Source: Treponema sp. (GTDB lineage Bacteria; Spirochaetota; Spirochaetia; Treponematales; Treponemataceae). From it: a stretch of DNA of 41,246 nt. The stretch lies in contig JAKSTH010000007.1 in assembly GCA_024402655.1 (NCBI GenBank), positions 1-41,246 on the forward strand. Direction: 5' to 3'. The translations under genes and the position numbers were made by a program. The notes beneath the pieces are model-generated. The model saw only the letters and a list, made by a program, of their open reading frames with translations, was not told where the DNA came from and made no database searches. Positions 33,601-41,246 of this stretch are shown piece by piece. The first letter of the stretch is position 1, and every line of letters starts with the position of its first letter.

Positions 33601-35650
33601 TACAGATACTGTAAAAATTCAGGTTGGAACACATAACATTACAACCAGACAGTATGATAAAGCAGGTAATGTTTCTCCAACTCTTACACCTGTAAAAATT
33701 GTTATTAATGATACATTCCCATTACCAAGTGGATTTACAATTAAAAAGCCTGATGGAAAATATAAAAAAGGCGAAGTTGTAACAATGTTTATGGATTTTG
33801 AAGATACTGTTTTTGCTCCAAATGCTGGTGATGTAAAAATCACAATGACTCCATATGGAAATATAACTCCTGCAATAGTTTTAAACAGTAAGCCTGTTGC
33901 CGCTTCAGGTTCAACAAAGGTTGAATTTGAGTATACAGTTACTGAAACTGATAACTTTAATGGAGTTCAGATTTCTAATCCTGTATATACAGCAAGCTTT
34001 GTAGATGAATACGGAAATAAACCAACTGCTGCTAAAACAACTGCCGCTTTAAATACATTGTTTGCAGATACAAATGGTGGTGCAAGACAGAATCTTACTC
34101 TTGATGGTAAAGCTCCATCTGTAGTTTCATATTCACCAGTAAATAATGGAATCAACACATCTGAAAATGATGCATTTACAATTACAGTAACTTTTGATGA
34201 ACCTGTTTATTCAGAATCTGGCTCTGTTATTTTACAGAGAAAAGGAAACTGGGCTATTCCAGCAGTTCTTACTGGTTCTCAGTTCCATGAAGTTTATGAC
34301 AATGCTGTATTAACAACAGCACAAAAAGAAACTCTCATGGCAACAGAAAACGGCAATGGTTCTGGAAATGAACGATTAGATTCAAGAACAGGTATTGCTG
34401 TAGGACCTTATAGATGTATTACTCACGGCCTAAAAACTTCTGGAAGTGAAATTGTACCAGATGAAGAAATTAAATATGTTCTTGCTTTTGATTTAGGTTT
34501 ATATGAAGGTTCTACAAAACTTGATAAATATGCAACTGATGGTGGAAAAACAATAAGTGTTGCAGATATCAGAAGTGCATTTGAAGCAACTGGATATCAT
34601 CAGCATAAAGTAGACATTAGATCAAAGAAGATTTCTATTGTTGATAATGTAATGACAATTGAAATGCCAGAAGTTATTGAAGATGGTATTGAATGGGAAC
34701 TTATTATTCCAGAAGGTGCTTTACGAGATGCTACAGGAAATAGTTTTGGTGGTATTAAATCTGGAGATTACACTGTTTGGAGTAATAATGTTTCAACACC
34801 AGTTGTTCGTGTAGATAGATATTCTCATGGTTACGGAGCTGCTTTACCAGATAGTACAGGTGCTATAAAGTCTGAAATTACTGGTTATGCACTTCCACAA
34901 TCGGCAAGTAACATAAAAGGAACAGGTTCTTTATCAACAAGTAATACTGGAGTAACAATTGCTCCAACAGGATATGCCCGAGTAAGAATTGATTCTCAAA
35001 CTCCAGGTGCAGATATTTACTATAAAGTAGTTAATAAATCTTCTGTGGCAGTAAGTGCAACATCTGGCGCAACAAGATATAGATTTAAAGATAATACGGA
35101 TAGTGTTCCAACTACAACGGTTTCTACAAATTCTAGTATTAAATTTACAAATAATAATACAAATCTTGATTTTACAATTACAAGAATTGGAAATGCTACT
35201 CCAGCTGATTTAAAACTAGAATCAGGAGGAACTAAATATTCTGCAATATTTGCTGTTGGAGATGGAAAAAGTGATACTGCAAGAAAAGATTATGTAACTG
35301 CCTATGCATCTAAAACAGGATTTAAGACTTCGGGAAATGGATATGAAGGTGTATTTAAAACTGTAATTTATGCTTATCCAAAAGATAAACAAAAGTTAAA
35401 TTTTGAAGGCGGAACTGCAAAAGGCGGTGAATCAAAAGTAAATGGTTTCCCATTAAAAGATGCTCCTTCTGATTATAGATTCTCAAAGAATGGTTATAAA
35501 ACTTCAGATGATTCTTATATCTGGGTTTCTTATGAAATAATTACTTCAAATAATGCGTTCCTGCTTCACAGGTCAAATTATTCAACAAACTATCCATATT
35601 TCTCTTATGGGCAGATAACTTATACATATAACTTTGCGTGCTGGGATTAA
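30641..35650 (+). CDS. Giant multi-domain Ig-like lipoprotein, first paralogue
   Basis: A 1669-aa predicted surface lipoprotein. The signal peptide leads to a relaxed lipobox with Cys18 (FFCSC), and the mature protein starts CEVGMG. An Ig-like domain (APVIRITSPE..., about residues 33-125) is followed by long variable regions. Then come Ig-like modules: DKPESTYKKGDSVTIQVNFS near 695, EPILISGTPTLNV near 850, an OmpL47-type module (YSIDGGVSWTKY... DKAGNVSPT, about 965-1020), KKPDGKYKKGEVV near 1032, and FTITVTFDEPVYSESG near 1178. A chitobiase-C-like module (QTPGADIYYK near 1452) and a unique C-terminal domain finish it. I chose the ATG at 30641 (GAGG upstream) over a GTG two codons earlier. A role in adhesion or surface scaffolding is inferred. 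The second paralogue follows after 15 bp. Confidence 0.82.
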   Translation: MKKFLSFLLFISLFFCSCEVGMGDSLDLEAPVIRITSPEKLSFQKLDFTITGTCSDNIAVTSVVVTNAEPENSPLYKVYGYANIDGENWSVNIHIPKEEEGDITFKCTANDSAGNSSSRSFAQIELFVDETSPEGLAWYIDKGNHKQIGLMELDELKALDFNLSVNKDIPQNDDFTIYAKMYDAMSIEQVKLFLSDEDGNVIPSLTKEVSEAAYSGTTLSIYNPSFSFRKSDFAAYPSGKHYFKLSYWSKDKSGNESNRDLLWMIWYPESDLPGIEIGTDNDVYGNNSLRVTVNNSISTNFFDDDALKEVKWAIRKPSNVNYTAEQLIKDSTTRNKAFLSVKQDYELVGSKTFDVSGTSGLTTDYLVPGNDVQAPSIPMELKFIVCVLDSKNNWNAKIIDLIVDDNAKPLLFIDTPIENTIPKIKDGEKSIFQISGYSLDSKGSKNIKIVFIPNSAEYNTASKKEALAKEILKKDTKDSGHDILENGAIIWRKVLPKSGQAGYNDQTADGWVEQKFAFDFDMINNSDIGFNGAAGRDDKFFELMLVDTDNNQVFRQFKTVGDTTVPSIEYLYPEKNMSIVDYSTQDLIIRYKGSKDTGLGMIEPKYKVVFDGKEYTIANGGLKAYTKPNADPSKVVPNDSVEFIIPKAQVKEIAETKNNTQPTFYLTSFDLLNNEVTEPLTLILSPLPHITGISSDKPESTYKKGDSVTIQVNFSGNVRVSGTPKLKLFLTKDDRTNNRNVKYASYIRGSETNSLTFEYIVEDGDVSANGLECLYEDPIFLNNGSITTAELGEGNAHINVIETGKNLQDSKKLKVDGEAPVINSIVFKANVAANSDTNYYVSNSKTITATLTASEPILISGTPTLNVKSGTNTIAFNFQSISDKTITFVHKVSTSSSEGRISYNPSKYFSSTDLNMMIDEAGNKLKLKTGSDTNANVVIDKTNPTRAPAINVAAGSYNKAQDLTLTGFEEGATVEYSIDGGVSWTKYTDTVKIQVGTHNITTRQYDKAGNVSPTLTPVKIVINDTFPLPSGFTIKKPDGKYKKGEVVTMFMDFEDTVFAPNAGDVKITMTPYGNITPAIVLNSKPVAASGSTKVEFEYTVTETDNFNGVQISNPVYTASFVDEYGNKPTAAKTTAALNTLFADTNGGARQNLTLDGKAPSVVSYSPVNNGINTSENDAFTITVTFDEPVYSESGSVILQRKGNWAIPAVLTGSQFHEVYDNAVLTTAQKETLMATENGNGSGNERLDSRTGIAVGPYRCITHGLKTSGSEIVPDEEIKYVLAFDLGLYEGSTKLDKYATDGGKTISVADIRSAFEATGYHQHKVDIRSKKISIVDNVMTIEMPEVIEDGIEWELIIPEGALRDATGNSFGGIKSGDYTVWSNNVSTPVVRVDRYSHGYGAALPDSTGAIKSEITGYALPQSASNIKGTGSLSTSNTGVTIAPTGYARVRIDSQTPGADIYYKVVNKSSVAVSATSGATRYRFKDNTDSVPTTTVSTNSSIKFTNNNTNLDFTITRIGNATPADLKLESGGTKYSAIFAVGDGKSDTARKDYVTAYASKTGFKTSGNGYEGVFKTVIYAYPKDKQKLNFEGGTAKGGESKVNGFPLKDAPSDYRFSKNGYKTSDDSYIWVSYEIITSNNAFLLHRSNYSTNYPYFSYGQITYTYNFACWD

Positions 35651-35665
35651 TAAAGAGAGGGTTAA

Positions 35666-38600
35666 ATGATGAAAAGAATTACAAAGAGTTCAATTTTAGG
35701 TTTATTAGTTTTTTCTTTATTTTCTTGCGAAGTTGGTTTAGGTCCTGCAGTTGATACTCATGCTCCTGTTATTAATGTAACTAGTCCAGAAATGAATAGT
35801 AACGTTAATGGAACAATGTACATTGCTGGTGTTGCTACAGATGATCAGGAATTAAACGAAGTTACCATTGAAATTGAAGAAAATACAATTGGTGGATTTT
35901 CAAAAAGCTTTAAAATAGTAAATAAAGAATGGTTTGAAAAAGAAAATGATTACTGGATTCCATTCGCAGGTCCAGAAGTTATAGGTGATAAAAAATCTAT
36001 TACATGGGATGTAAGCGTAGATTTAAGTGGAGCAGTATCAGGTTCTGAATATACAATTACAACACAGGTAACAGATCTTTATAACAATGATAGTCGTCAT
36101 TCAAAAGATATTCGAACTGTACTTGTAGATTATCAAATTCCACAAGTTAGTGTTTCAAGTCCATCATTAACAAATTATGCGACTGCTCAGACTCAGTCTG
36201 CAAATTACAAATTGAATGACAACACAATATTAAATCAGCTTTTAAATGGTACATTTACAATTTCTGGTACACAGGTTGAAGACACAAAATGTGATCATCT
36301 TTTTGTATATCTTGATACAAATACAACAACAGATTTGTCCATGTATGAAAATGTAGATGGCACTATGAATTTTAACTCAAGAGCTGCAGATTCAACTTAT
36401 CTGGCTTACAAAAAAATTACAGATAAAAATCAGCGTAACTGGGAAACAACATTCAATGTTCAGGATTTTCCATTACAGTATCAGACAGGAAAGCATTTAG
36501 TTCGTGTTGTAACAGAATCTCATGACTCGGCAAATAATATTGAATATAAATGTCAGGGTTGGTTTACATTATGGAATGATGCAGATAGACCTTGGATTGT
36601 TGCTGAATTTGGTGGTTCTTCAAAAGAAAGTATTCAGACAGTTTATCCAAGTTGTCAGCTTCAGGGACAGGCTTATGATGATGACGGCTTAAAATCTATT
36701 GAAGTTGAAGTATTTAAAGAAGTAGACGGAATTTGGACAAAACTTGAAGACAATAGTTTTTCAATTGATTTATCTAAAAGAGATTTTCCAACTTATTATG
36801 CCTGGTCTGTTCCTTCTTTAGCAGATAACTGTTCTTTCTATACAAAGGCTTCTTGTACAGATATTAATGGGTTAGTAAGTGAGTCAGTAATAAGATATAT
36901 GTCTGTTTTGGACACAAACCCTCCAACATTAACAGTAAATCAGTCTGGTAGTGGCGATTCAATTCCATTAACAGGAACAGGAGATTTTACAATTTCAGGT
37001 TCAATTTCTGATGATGGTGAAATTGCTGAATTAAAAATTGTTAGAATTGCTGACGGAAAAGAAGCTACCGAAATCAAATATTTTGACAAGGGCTATAATC
37101 AGTGGTCATATGCAACAGAATCTGGTTATGTAGATATTAATGGAAATAAAATCTGGTCTATTCCAATGACAGATGAAGTTGTAATTAATAAACTTCATAA
37201 ACGAGAATTCACAAAAACTTTTAACATTTACAGAGATTTTGGAATTAACGGTACTTCTCAAAAACTTTGTACTCAGAAATTTATTGTAATGGCAAAAGAT
37301 AAAGGTGATTCTGCTACAATTGAATTAGTTGCTTATGGTGGAGATACAGAAAAACCATCTGTAACAATTGATAAAATTTCTATAAATGGTGGACAGGAAA
37401 GAGTTCTTGATGGAACAATTATTCTTGAACCATTTAAACCTAGTGATTACGTAGAATTAAGCGGAACCTGGAAAGATAATACAGATGTTCTTAAAGCTTC
37501 TAACATAAGTCTGGAATGGGACAAAGTAAGTAATATTGGAATTTCTGTAACATACGATGATGCAACAAAAACTTCTGGTAAATGGAAATCAGGAAAAATT
37601 ACACCACCAAGTGCTACAACTGCAGTTATTTATGCCACAATTAAAGACTGGGGTGACAATGTTGGAAAAACAAATGCCAGTTTCTATGTAAGTTCAAGTT
37701 TACCACAGTTTGTTCGTATAAGTGCCGATACAACAGATGGATCATATAAAGCGGGTTCAGAAATCCTTCTTTACATGGAATTTAACAAAAAAGTTTCATT
37801 TAAAAATGGAACACCATCTTTAACATTAAATACAGGTAAAACAGCAACATATAAATCGGGAAATGGTACAAGTAAACATATTTTCTCATACACAGTTGCG
37901 GCAGGTGATACTGCAGAAAAATTAACTGTTACAGGTTTAAATAAAACTGGAATTACCTGGTACGATACAGAAGTAACAACATCTACAATTGCAAACTCAG
38001 CTATGGTTTTACCAACAGGTAATAATACTCTGGAAGCAAACCGTTCTATTACAATTGATACAACTGCTCCAAAATTATCTGGAATTAGTGCAATTACTTC
38101 TGCCGGATATTACGGATTAAATTCTGAAATCTTTATTTCTGCAAAATTTAATGAAACTGTTAATTTTGAAAATCTTGATGATTTAAAACTTGTATTGAAT
38201 TCAGGTGATAATGTAAAAACATCTTCTGTTTCAAAATCAGGACCAGATACAGTTTTATTTAAATATAAAGTTGCTGAAGGTCATGAAGCTAATCCTTTAA
38301 AGGTTAGTGCAATTAATTATGGCAATTGTAAAGTTGTTGATATTGCAGGCAATGAATTAACAGATAAATCAATTTCTCCATTAACAACTTCTATTAATAT
38401 TGATACAACAAAACCAAATACACCAATTATTTCAAATCTTATAAATAATTCTGTAATTTATGATAATGCTGGTGTTGAATTTACAATTGATTATAAAGAA
38501 TCAACTGGTATTAAAAAGTACTCATTGGACGGTGGAAAATCATGGGCTGATTATTCAGGAGCAATTAAACTTTTGAATAAAGGAACTTATGATGTAACAG

Positions 38601-40312
38601 CTTATCAGGAAGATTTAGCTGGAAATCAGTCAGATGAAGCAACTACAGTAAAAGTTACAGTAGATAGAGGTCAGATTATTACATCTCTTACTGCGAATAA
38701 GCCTGATGGTACTTATAAAGCAGGACAAAAACTTTCTATAGTAGTAACATATAGAAAAGAAGTTTTGGTTTCAGATGAATCTTATCTTGTATTAAACACA
38801 ACTCCAGCCAGAAATGCAAAATATCTGTCTGGTTCTGGTACAAAAAAGATTTATTATGAATACGAAATTCAGAATGGAGATTCTTGTTCAGTAGAAGCTC
38901 TTACTCCAAAATCTTTCTCTGGTACAATTACAGATTTAGCAGGAAATAATATTTCGGCTTATACAACAATTGCATCTGTAACAACTCCAAACAGATTTGT
39001 TGATAATAAAGAAATTTATGTTATTACAAAACGACCTGAAATTACTTCAGTAGATTTTGCTGGAACTGAAGCTAATAGAACCTTAAAAATTACTTTCAGT
39101 TCAAGAATCAATAAAAATGATGGAAATATTGTAATTACTCAAAGTAATACTGGATATAAAGCTCCTGCAGTTCTTTCTTCAGCACAATATGGAGATTTAC
39201 CTAAAGCAGTTCAGGCATACTATTCAGAAGGAACAAACGGTTCTGATTCTTCTGGAAAATCGGATGTATTGAAAAAGTATATTCTTAATTTTAATACAGA
39301 TACTGATGATTCAACATTAACTCAGTTATTTATTAATGCAGGAATACTTACAACAAGCATACCGGTTTATTCAAATGCTGTTTCAATTGCAGGAAATGTA
39401 ATGACAATTGATTTATCAAATACATATAAACTTCCTGTAAAAGGTGCATCATATACAATTTCTATTCCTGAAAATTTAATTAATGATGATATTACTCAGA
39501 CAAATATTGCTTCATCATATACAAAAACATTACCAGGTGTAGAAAAACCTCTTATTCGTATTAATAAAAAGAATGAAACAATAAGCGGAACAACTGTAAC
39601 TCAACCATTAACTGCCGATGTAAAGATGGATTGTCAGACACCAGGAGCAAAAATTTACTATGTTGATGGTTCAGCACAGTATACACAAAGACAATTGACT
39701 AAACAGACTGATTATACAAATGGTTATGCAAATAAAGGAATGCCAAACACTCCTGCTGCACCAACAACAAGATCTTCTTTATATTCAAAATCATTTACAA
39801 TTGGTTCTAATGATACAACAAAATACAATGTTGGTTATAAGGTATTCTTAAGAGCAAGAGCTACAGTAAATGATACAAACTGGTCAGAAGATAGTTATGA
39901 AACTGCTTATAGAACTGTAATTGTATTTAATCAGGCACCTGGAACATATAATTATATGTGGATTCGTGGTGGTGATAAAACAAATGGTGGTGTTTCTGTT
40001 CCAAACTTCCCATTCAGCTGGAATTCCAGTGAATACGATAAAGTTCGTGCAATGACAAAATATAGTGGAAATATCTGGTATTGGGTAAGCTGGAATTTAA
40101 ATACTAATTCGTATATTGGATTCCTTTCTGGAGATATGCCTAATGATGCTGCAACAAACGGTCCTAAAAACTGGATTTGGGCAAGTTGTGCATGGGTTGG
40201 CTTAAAAGAAAATTATCCGATTTATCCAGGAGAAAGTTTCTACTTTGTAAATGTTTCAGGAATGTCTGGAGGTGATCTTGGATTCCAGGGAAAACATACA
40301 GAATCAAGATAG
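35666..40312 (+). CDS. Giant multi-domain Ig-like lipoprotein, second paralogue
   Basis: A 1548-aa predicted surface lipoprotein. The signal peptide ends with SLFSC (lipobox Cys21), and the mature protein starts CEVGLG, as in the gene before it. An N-terminal Ig-like domain (APVINVTSPE) and long variable segments lead to the same ordered set of modules as the first paralogue: DTTDGSYKAGSEILLYMEFN near 687, LNSEIFISAKFNETV near 817, an OmpL47-type module (YSLDGGKSWADY... LAGNQSDE, about 951-990), NKPDGTYKAGQKLS near 1011, RTLKITFSSRINKNDG near 1140, and QTPGAKIYYV near 1323. A C-terminal domain with GG..NGGVS and WYWVSWNLNT follows. Two adjacent ATGs follow AGAGAGG. No enzyme motif is seen. 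It shares a transcript with the first, most likely. Confidence 0.82.
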   Translation: MMKRITKSSILGLLVFSLFSCEVGLGPAVDTHAPVINVTSPEMNSNVNGTMYIAGVATDDQELNEVTIEIEENTIGGFSKSFKIVNKEWFEKENDYWIPFAGPEVIGDKKSITWDVSVDLSGAVSGSEYTITTQVTDLYNNDSRHSKDIRTVLVDYQIPQVSVSSPSLTNYATAQTQSANYKLNDNTILNQLLNGTFTISGTQVEDTKCDHLFVYLDTNTTTDLSMYENVDGTMNFNSRAADSTYLAYKKITDKNQRNWETTFNVQDFPLQYQTGKHLVRVVTESHDSANNIEYKCQGWFTLWNDADRPWIVAEFGGSSKESIQTVYPSCQLQGQAYDDDGLKSIEVEVFKEVDGIWTKLEDNSFSIDLSKRDFPTYYAWSVPSLADNCSFYTKASCTDINGLVSESVIRYMSVLDTNPPTLTVNQSGSGDSIPLTGTGDFTISGSISDDGEIAELKIVRIADGKEATEIKYFDKGYNQWSYATESGYVDINGNKIWSIPMTDEVVINKLHKREFTKTFNIYRDFGINGTSQKLCTQKFIVMAKDKGDSATIELVAYGGDTEKPSVTIDKISINGGQERVLDGTIILEPFKPSDYVELSGTWKDNTDVLKASNISLEWDKVSNIGISVTYDDATKTSGKWKSGKITPPSATTAVIYATIKDWGDNVGKTNASFYVSSSLPQFVRISADTTDGSYKAGSEILLYMEFNKKVSFKNGTPSLTLNTGKTATYKSGNGTSKHIFSYTVAAGDTAEKLTVTGLNKTGITWYDTEVTTSTIANSAMVLPTGNNTLEANRSITIDTTAPKLSGISAITSAGYYGLNSEIFISAKFNETVNFENLDDLKLVLNSGDNVKTSSVSKSGPDTVLFKYKVAEGHEANPLKVSAINYGNCKVVDIAGNELTDKSISPLTTSINIDTTKPNTPIISNLINNSVIYDNAGVEFTIDYKESTGIKKYSLDGGKSWADYSGAIKLLNKGTYDVTAYQEDLAGNQSDEATTVKVTVDRGQIITSLTANKPDGTYKAGQKLSIVVTYRKEVLVSDESYLVLNTTPARNAKYLSGSGTKKIYYEYEIQNGDSCSVEALTPKSFSGTITDLAGNNISAYTTIASVTTPNRFVDNKEIYVITKRPEITSVDFAGTEANRTLKITFSSRINKNDGNIVITQSNTGYKAPAVLSSAQYGDLPKAVQAYYSEGTNGSDSSGKSDVLKKYILNFNTDTDDSTLTQLFINAGILTTSIPVYSNAVSIAGNVMTIDLSNTYKLPVKGASYTISIPENLINDDITQTNIASSYTKTLPGVEKPLIRINKKNETISGTTVTQPLTADVKMDCQTPGAKIYYVDGSAQYTQRQLTKQTDYTNGYANKGMPNTPAAPTTRSSLYSKSFTIGSNDTTKYNVGYKVFLRARATVNDTNWSEDSYETAYRTVIVFNQAPGTYNYMWIRGGDKTNGGVSVPNFPFSWNSSEYDKVRAMTKYSGNIWYWVSWNLNTNSYIGFLSGDMPNDAATNGPKNWIWASCAWVGLKENYPIYPGESFYFVNVSGMSGGDLGFQGKHTESR

Positions 40313-40324
40313 ACTTTCTTCTAA

Positions 40325-40353
40325 TTGACTGTAACTCATTTTCCAAGTAGAAT
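40325..40353 (+). promoter_or_regulatory. ppdK promoter
   Basis: TTGACT (40325-40330), a 17-base spacer and TAGAAT (40348-40353) lie 50 bp upstream of the ppdK start. The leader contains an AAAAAAATTTTTTT palindrome and a GGAG ribosome-binding site (40392-40395). Confidence 0.7.
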
Positions 40354-40404
40354 AATAAAACTATTAACTTAGAAAAAAATTTTTTTAATATGGAGTAAAA
40401 TCGA

Positions 40405-41246
40405 ATGGCTACAAAGTATGTTTACTATTTCGGTGACGGCGACGCAGAAGGTGATGAATCAATGCGTCTTATCCTTGGTGGTAAAGGTGCAAACCTTGCT
40501 CAGATGGCTAAAAAACCATTGAGCCTCCCAGTTCCATCAGGATTTACAATTTCTATCGATGTTTGTCAGGAATACTACAAACTCGGACGCAAATACCCAG
40601 ATGCACTTGCTGCTGAAGTTGCTGCAAACCTTGCAAAACTTGAAAAATCAATGGGTAAAAAATTGGGCGATGAAAATGATCCATTGCTCGTTTCAGTTCG
40701 CTCTGGTGCTGCTGAATCTATGCCTGGTATGATGGATACAATCCTCAACCTCGGTCTTAACGACAAATCAGTTCTTGGTTTGGCTAACAAAACAAACAAT
40801 CCACGTTTCGCATGGGATGCTTACCGCCGCTTTATCCAGATGTACGGTAACGTTGCTATGGGCGTAGAACACGATAAATTCGAAGAAATCCTTGATTCTG
40901 TAAAAAAAGCTCACGGATACAAAGAAGACGTTGAACTTAAAACAGAAGATCTTCAGGATGTAGTAGCTAAATATAAGGCTATGTACAAAGCTGAAAAAGG
41001 TACTGACTTCCCTCAGGATCCACAGGAACAGATGTGGGGAGCTATCGGTGCCGTATTCGGTTCTTGGATGAACGATCGTGCTATCGTTTATCGTAAACTC
41101 AACAACATCGACGAAAACGTAATCAAAGGTACAGCTGTAACAGTTATGGCAATGGTATTTGGTAACATGGGTGAAACATCAGGTACTGGTGTTGCATTCT
41201 CTCGTGACCCATCTACTGGTGAAAACCACTTCATGGCAGAATACCT
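40405..41246 (+). CDS. ppdK: Pyruvate, phosphate dikinase, N-terminal part
   Basis: The gene runs off the right edge; about 280 residues of a roughly 900-aa enzyme are visible. PPDK interconverts pyruvate, ATP and phosphate with phosphoenolpyruvate, AMP and pyrophosphate, and in anaerobes often works in glycolysis. The N-terminal nucleotide-grasp domain is clear: LGGKGANLAQMA near residues 28-39, VPSGFTIS near 48-55, SVRSGAAESMPGMMDTILNLG near 93-113 and FGNMGETSGTGVAFSRDPSTGE near 252-273. Codon choice differs from neighbouring genes (more CTC, GAC, AAC, CGC and other C-ending codons), the usual sign of very high expression. The start at 40405 has GGAG 9 bases upstream. Confidence 0.96.
   Translation, partial: MATKYVYYFGDGDAEGDESMRLILGGKGANLAQMAKKPLSLPVPSGFTISIDVCQEYYKLGRKYPDALAAEVAANLAKLEKSMGKKLGDENDPLLVSVRSGAAESMPGMMDTILNLGLNDKSVLGLANKTNNPRFAWDAYRRFIQMYGNVAMGVEHDKFEEILDSVKKAHGYKEDVELKTEDLQDVVAKYKAMYKAEKGTDFPQDPQEQMWGAIGAVFGSWMNDRAIVYRKLNNIDENVIKGTAVTVMAMVFGNMGETSGTGVAFSRDPSTGENHFMAEY

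Noticed and set aside
1-41246. tRNA, rRNA, insertion sequences or prophage genes
   Set aside because: No cloverleaf-like or rRNA segment was noticed between genes and no transposase, integrase or phage protein is present; I could not run a covariance search.

Overview
The window looks like the replication-origin region of a low-GC spirochaete chromosome, most likely a host-associated (gut or rumen type) Treponema. The evidence is the AT-rich sequence, the cluster dnaA-dnaN-recF-dciA-rpmH-rnpA-yidD-yidC-jag beside gyrB-gyrA, the predicted cyclophilin-FKBP double-domain lipoprotein (a fusion described from Treponema), the relaxed spirochaetal lipoboxes, and cytoplasmic polysaccharide enzymes that suit a fibre-rich niche. 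The species cannot be fixed from the sequence alone.

Layout. 1-743: start of a leftward NSS-type sodium symporter (partial). 839-2436: proB-proC, two proline biosynthesis genes, with a good promoter; proA is not here. 2422-6159: hrpB helicase and a DUF763 protein, leftward and abutting. 6287-8156: a degenerate GGDEF protein and metF. 8199-10136: an ABC exporter operon with its own YtrA/GntR-type regulator and a near-perfect operator over the promoter. 10140-19881: a continuous leftward run from dnaA to a double-domain peptidyl-prolyl isomerase. 19918-20084: overlapping divergent dnaA/gyrB promoters. 20085-24630: gyrB and gyrA, rightward.

24631-25802 is a gene-free 1.17 kb block and the most striking part of the window. 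It holds a candidate small RNA with its own promoter and terminator, a cluster of five DnaA boxes spaced about two helical turns apart, and twelve ParB-binding parS-type sites in about 630 bp. Every one of the twelve departs from the perfect 16-bp palindrome by exactly one base, in only three ways, and each variant always faces the same direction. No parA or parB gene is in the window. A second set of DnaA boxes, next to a DnaA-trio-like triplet run and an AT-rich stretch, lies between dnaA and dnaN. The region therefore resembles a bipartite origin fused to a dense chromosomal centromere.

25803-40312: a small secreted unknown protein, argA (possibly leaderless), a CE2-like esterase and a convergent GH26-like glycosidase (both without signal peptide, so probably acting on imported acetylated oligosaccharides), then two giant paralogous Ig-like lipoproteins (about 1670 and 1550 aa) that arose by tandem duplication. 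40405-41246: start of pyruvate, phosphate dikinase (partial), with a strong promoter and codon use suggesting high expression.
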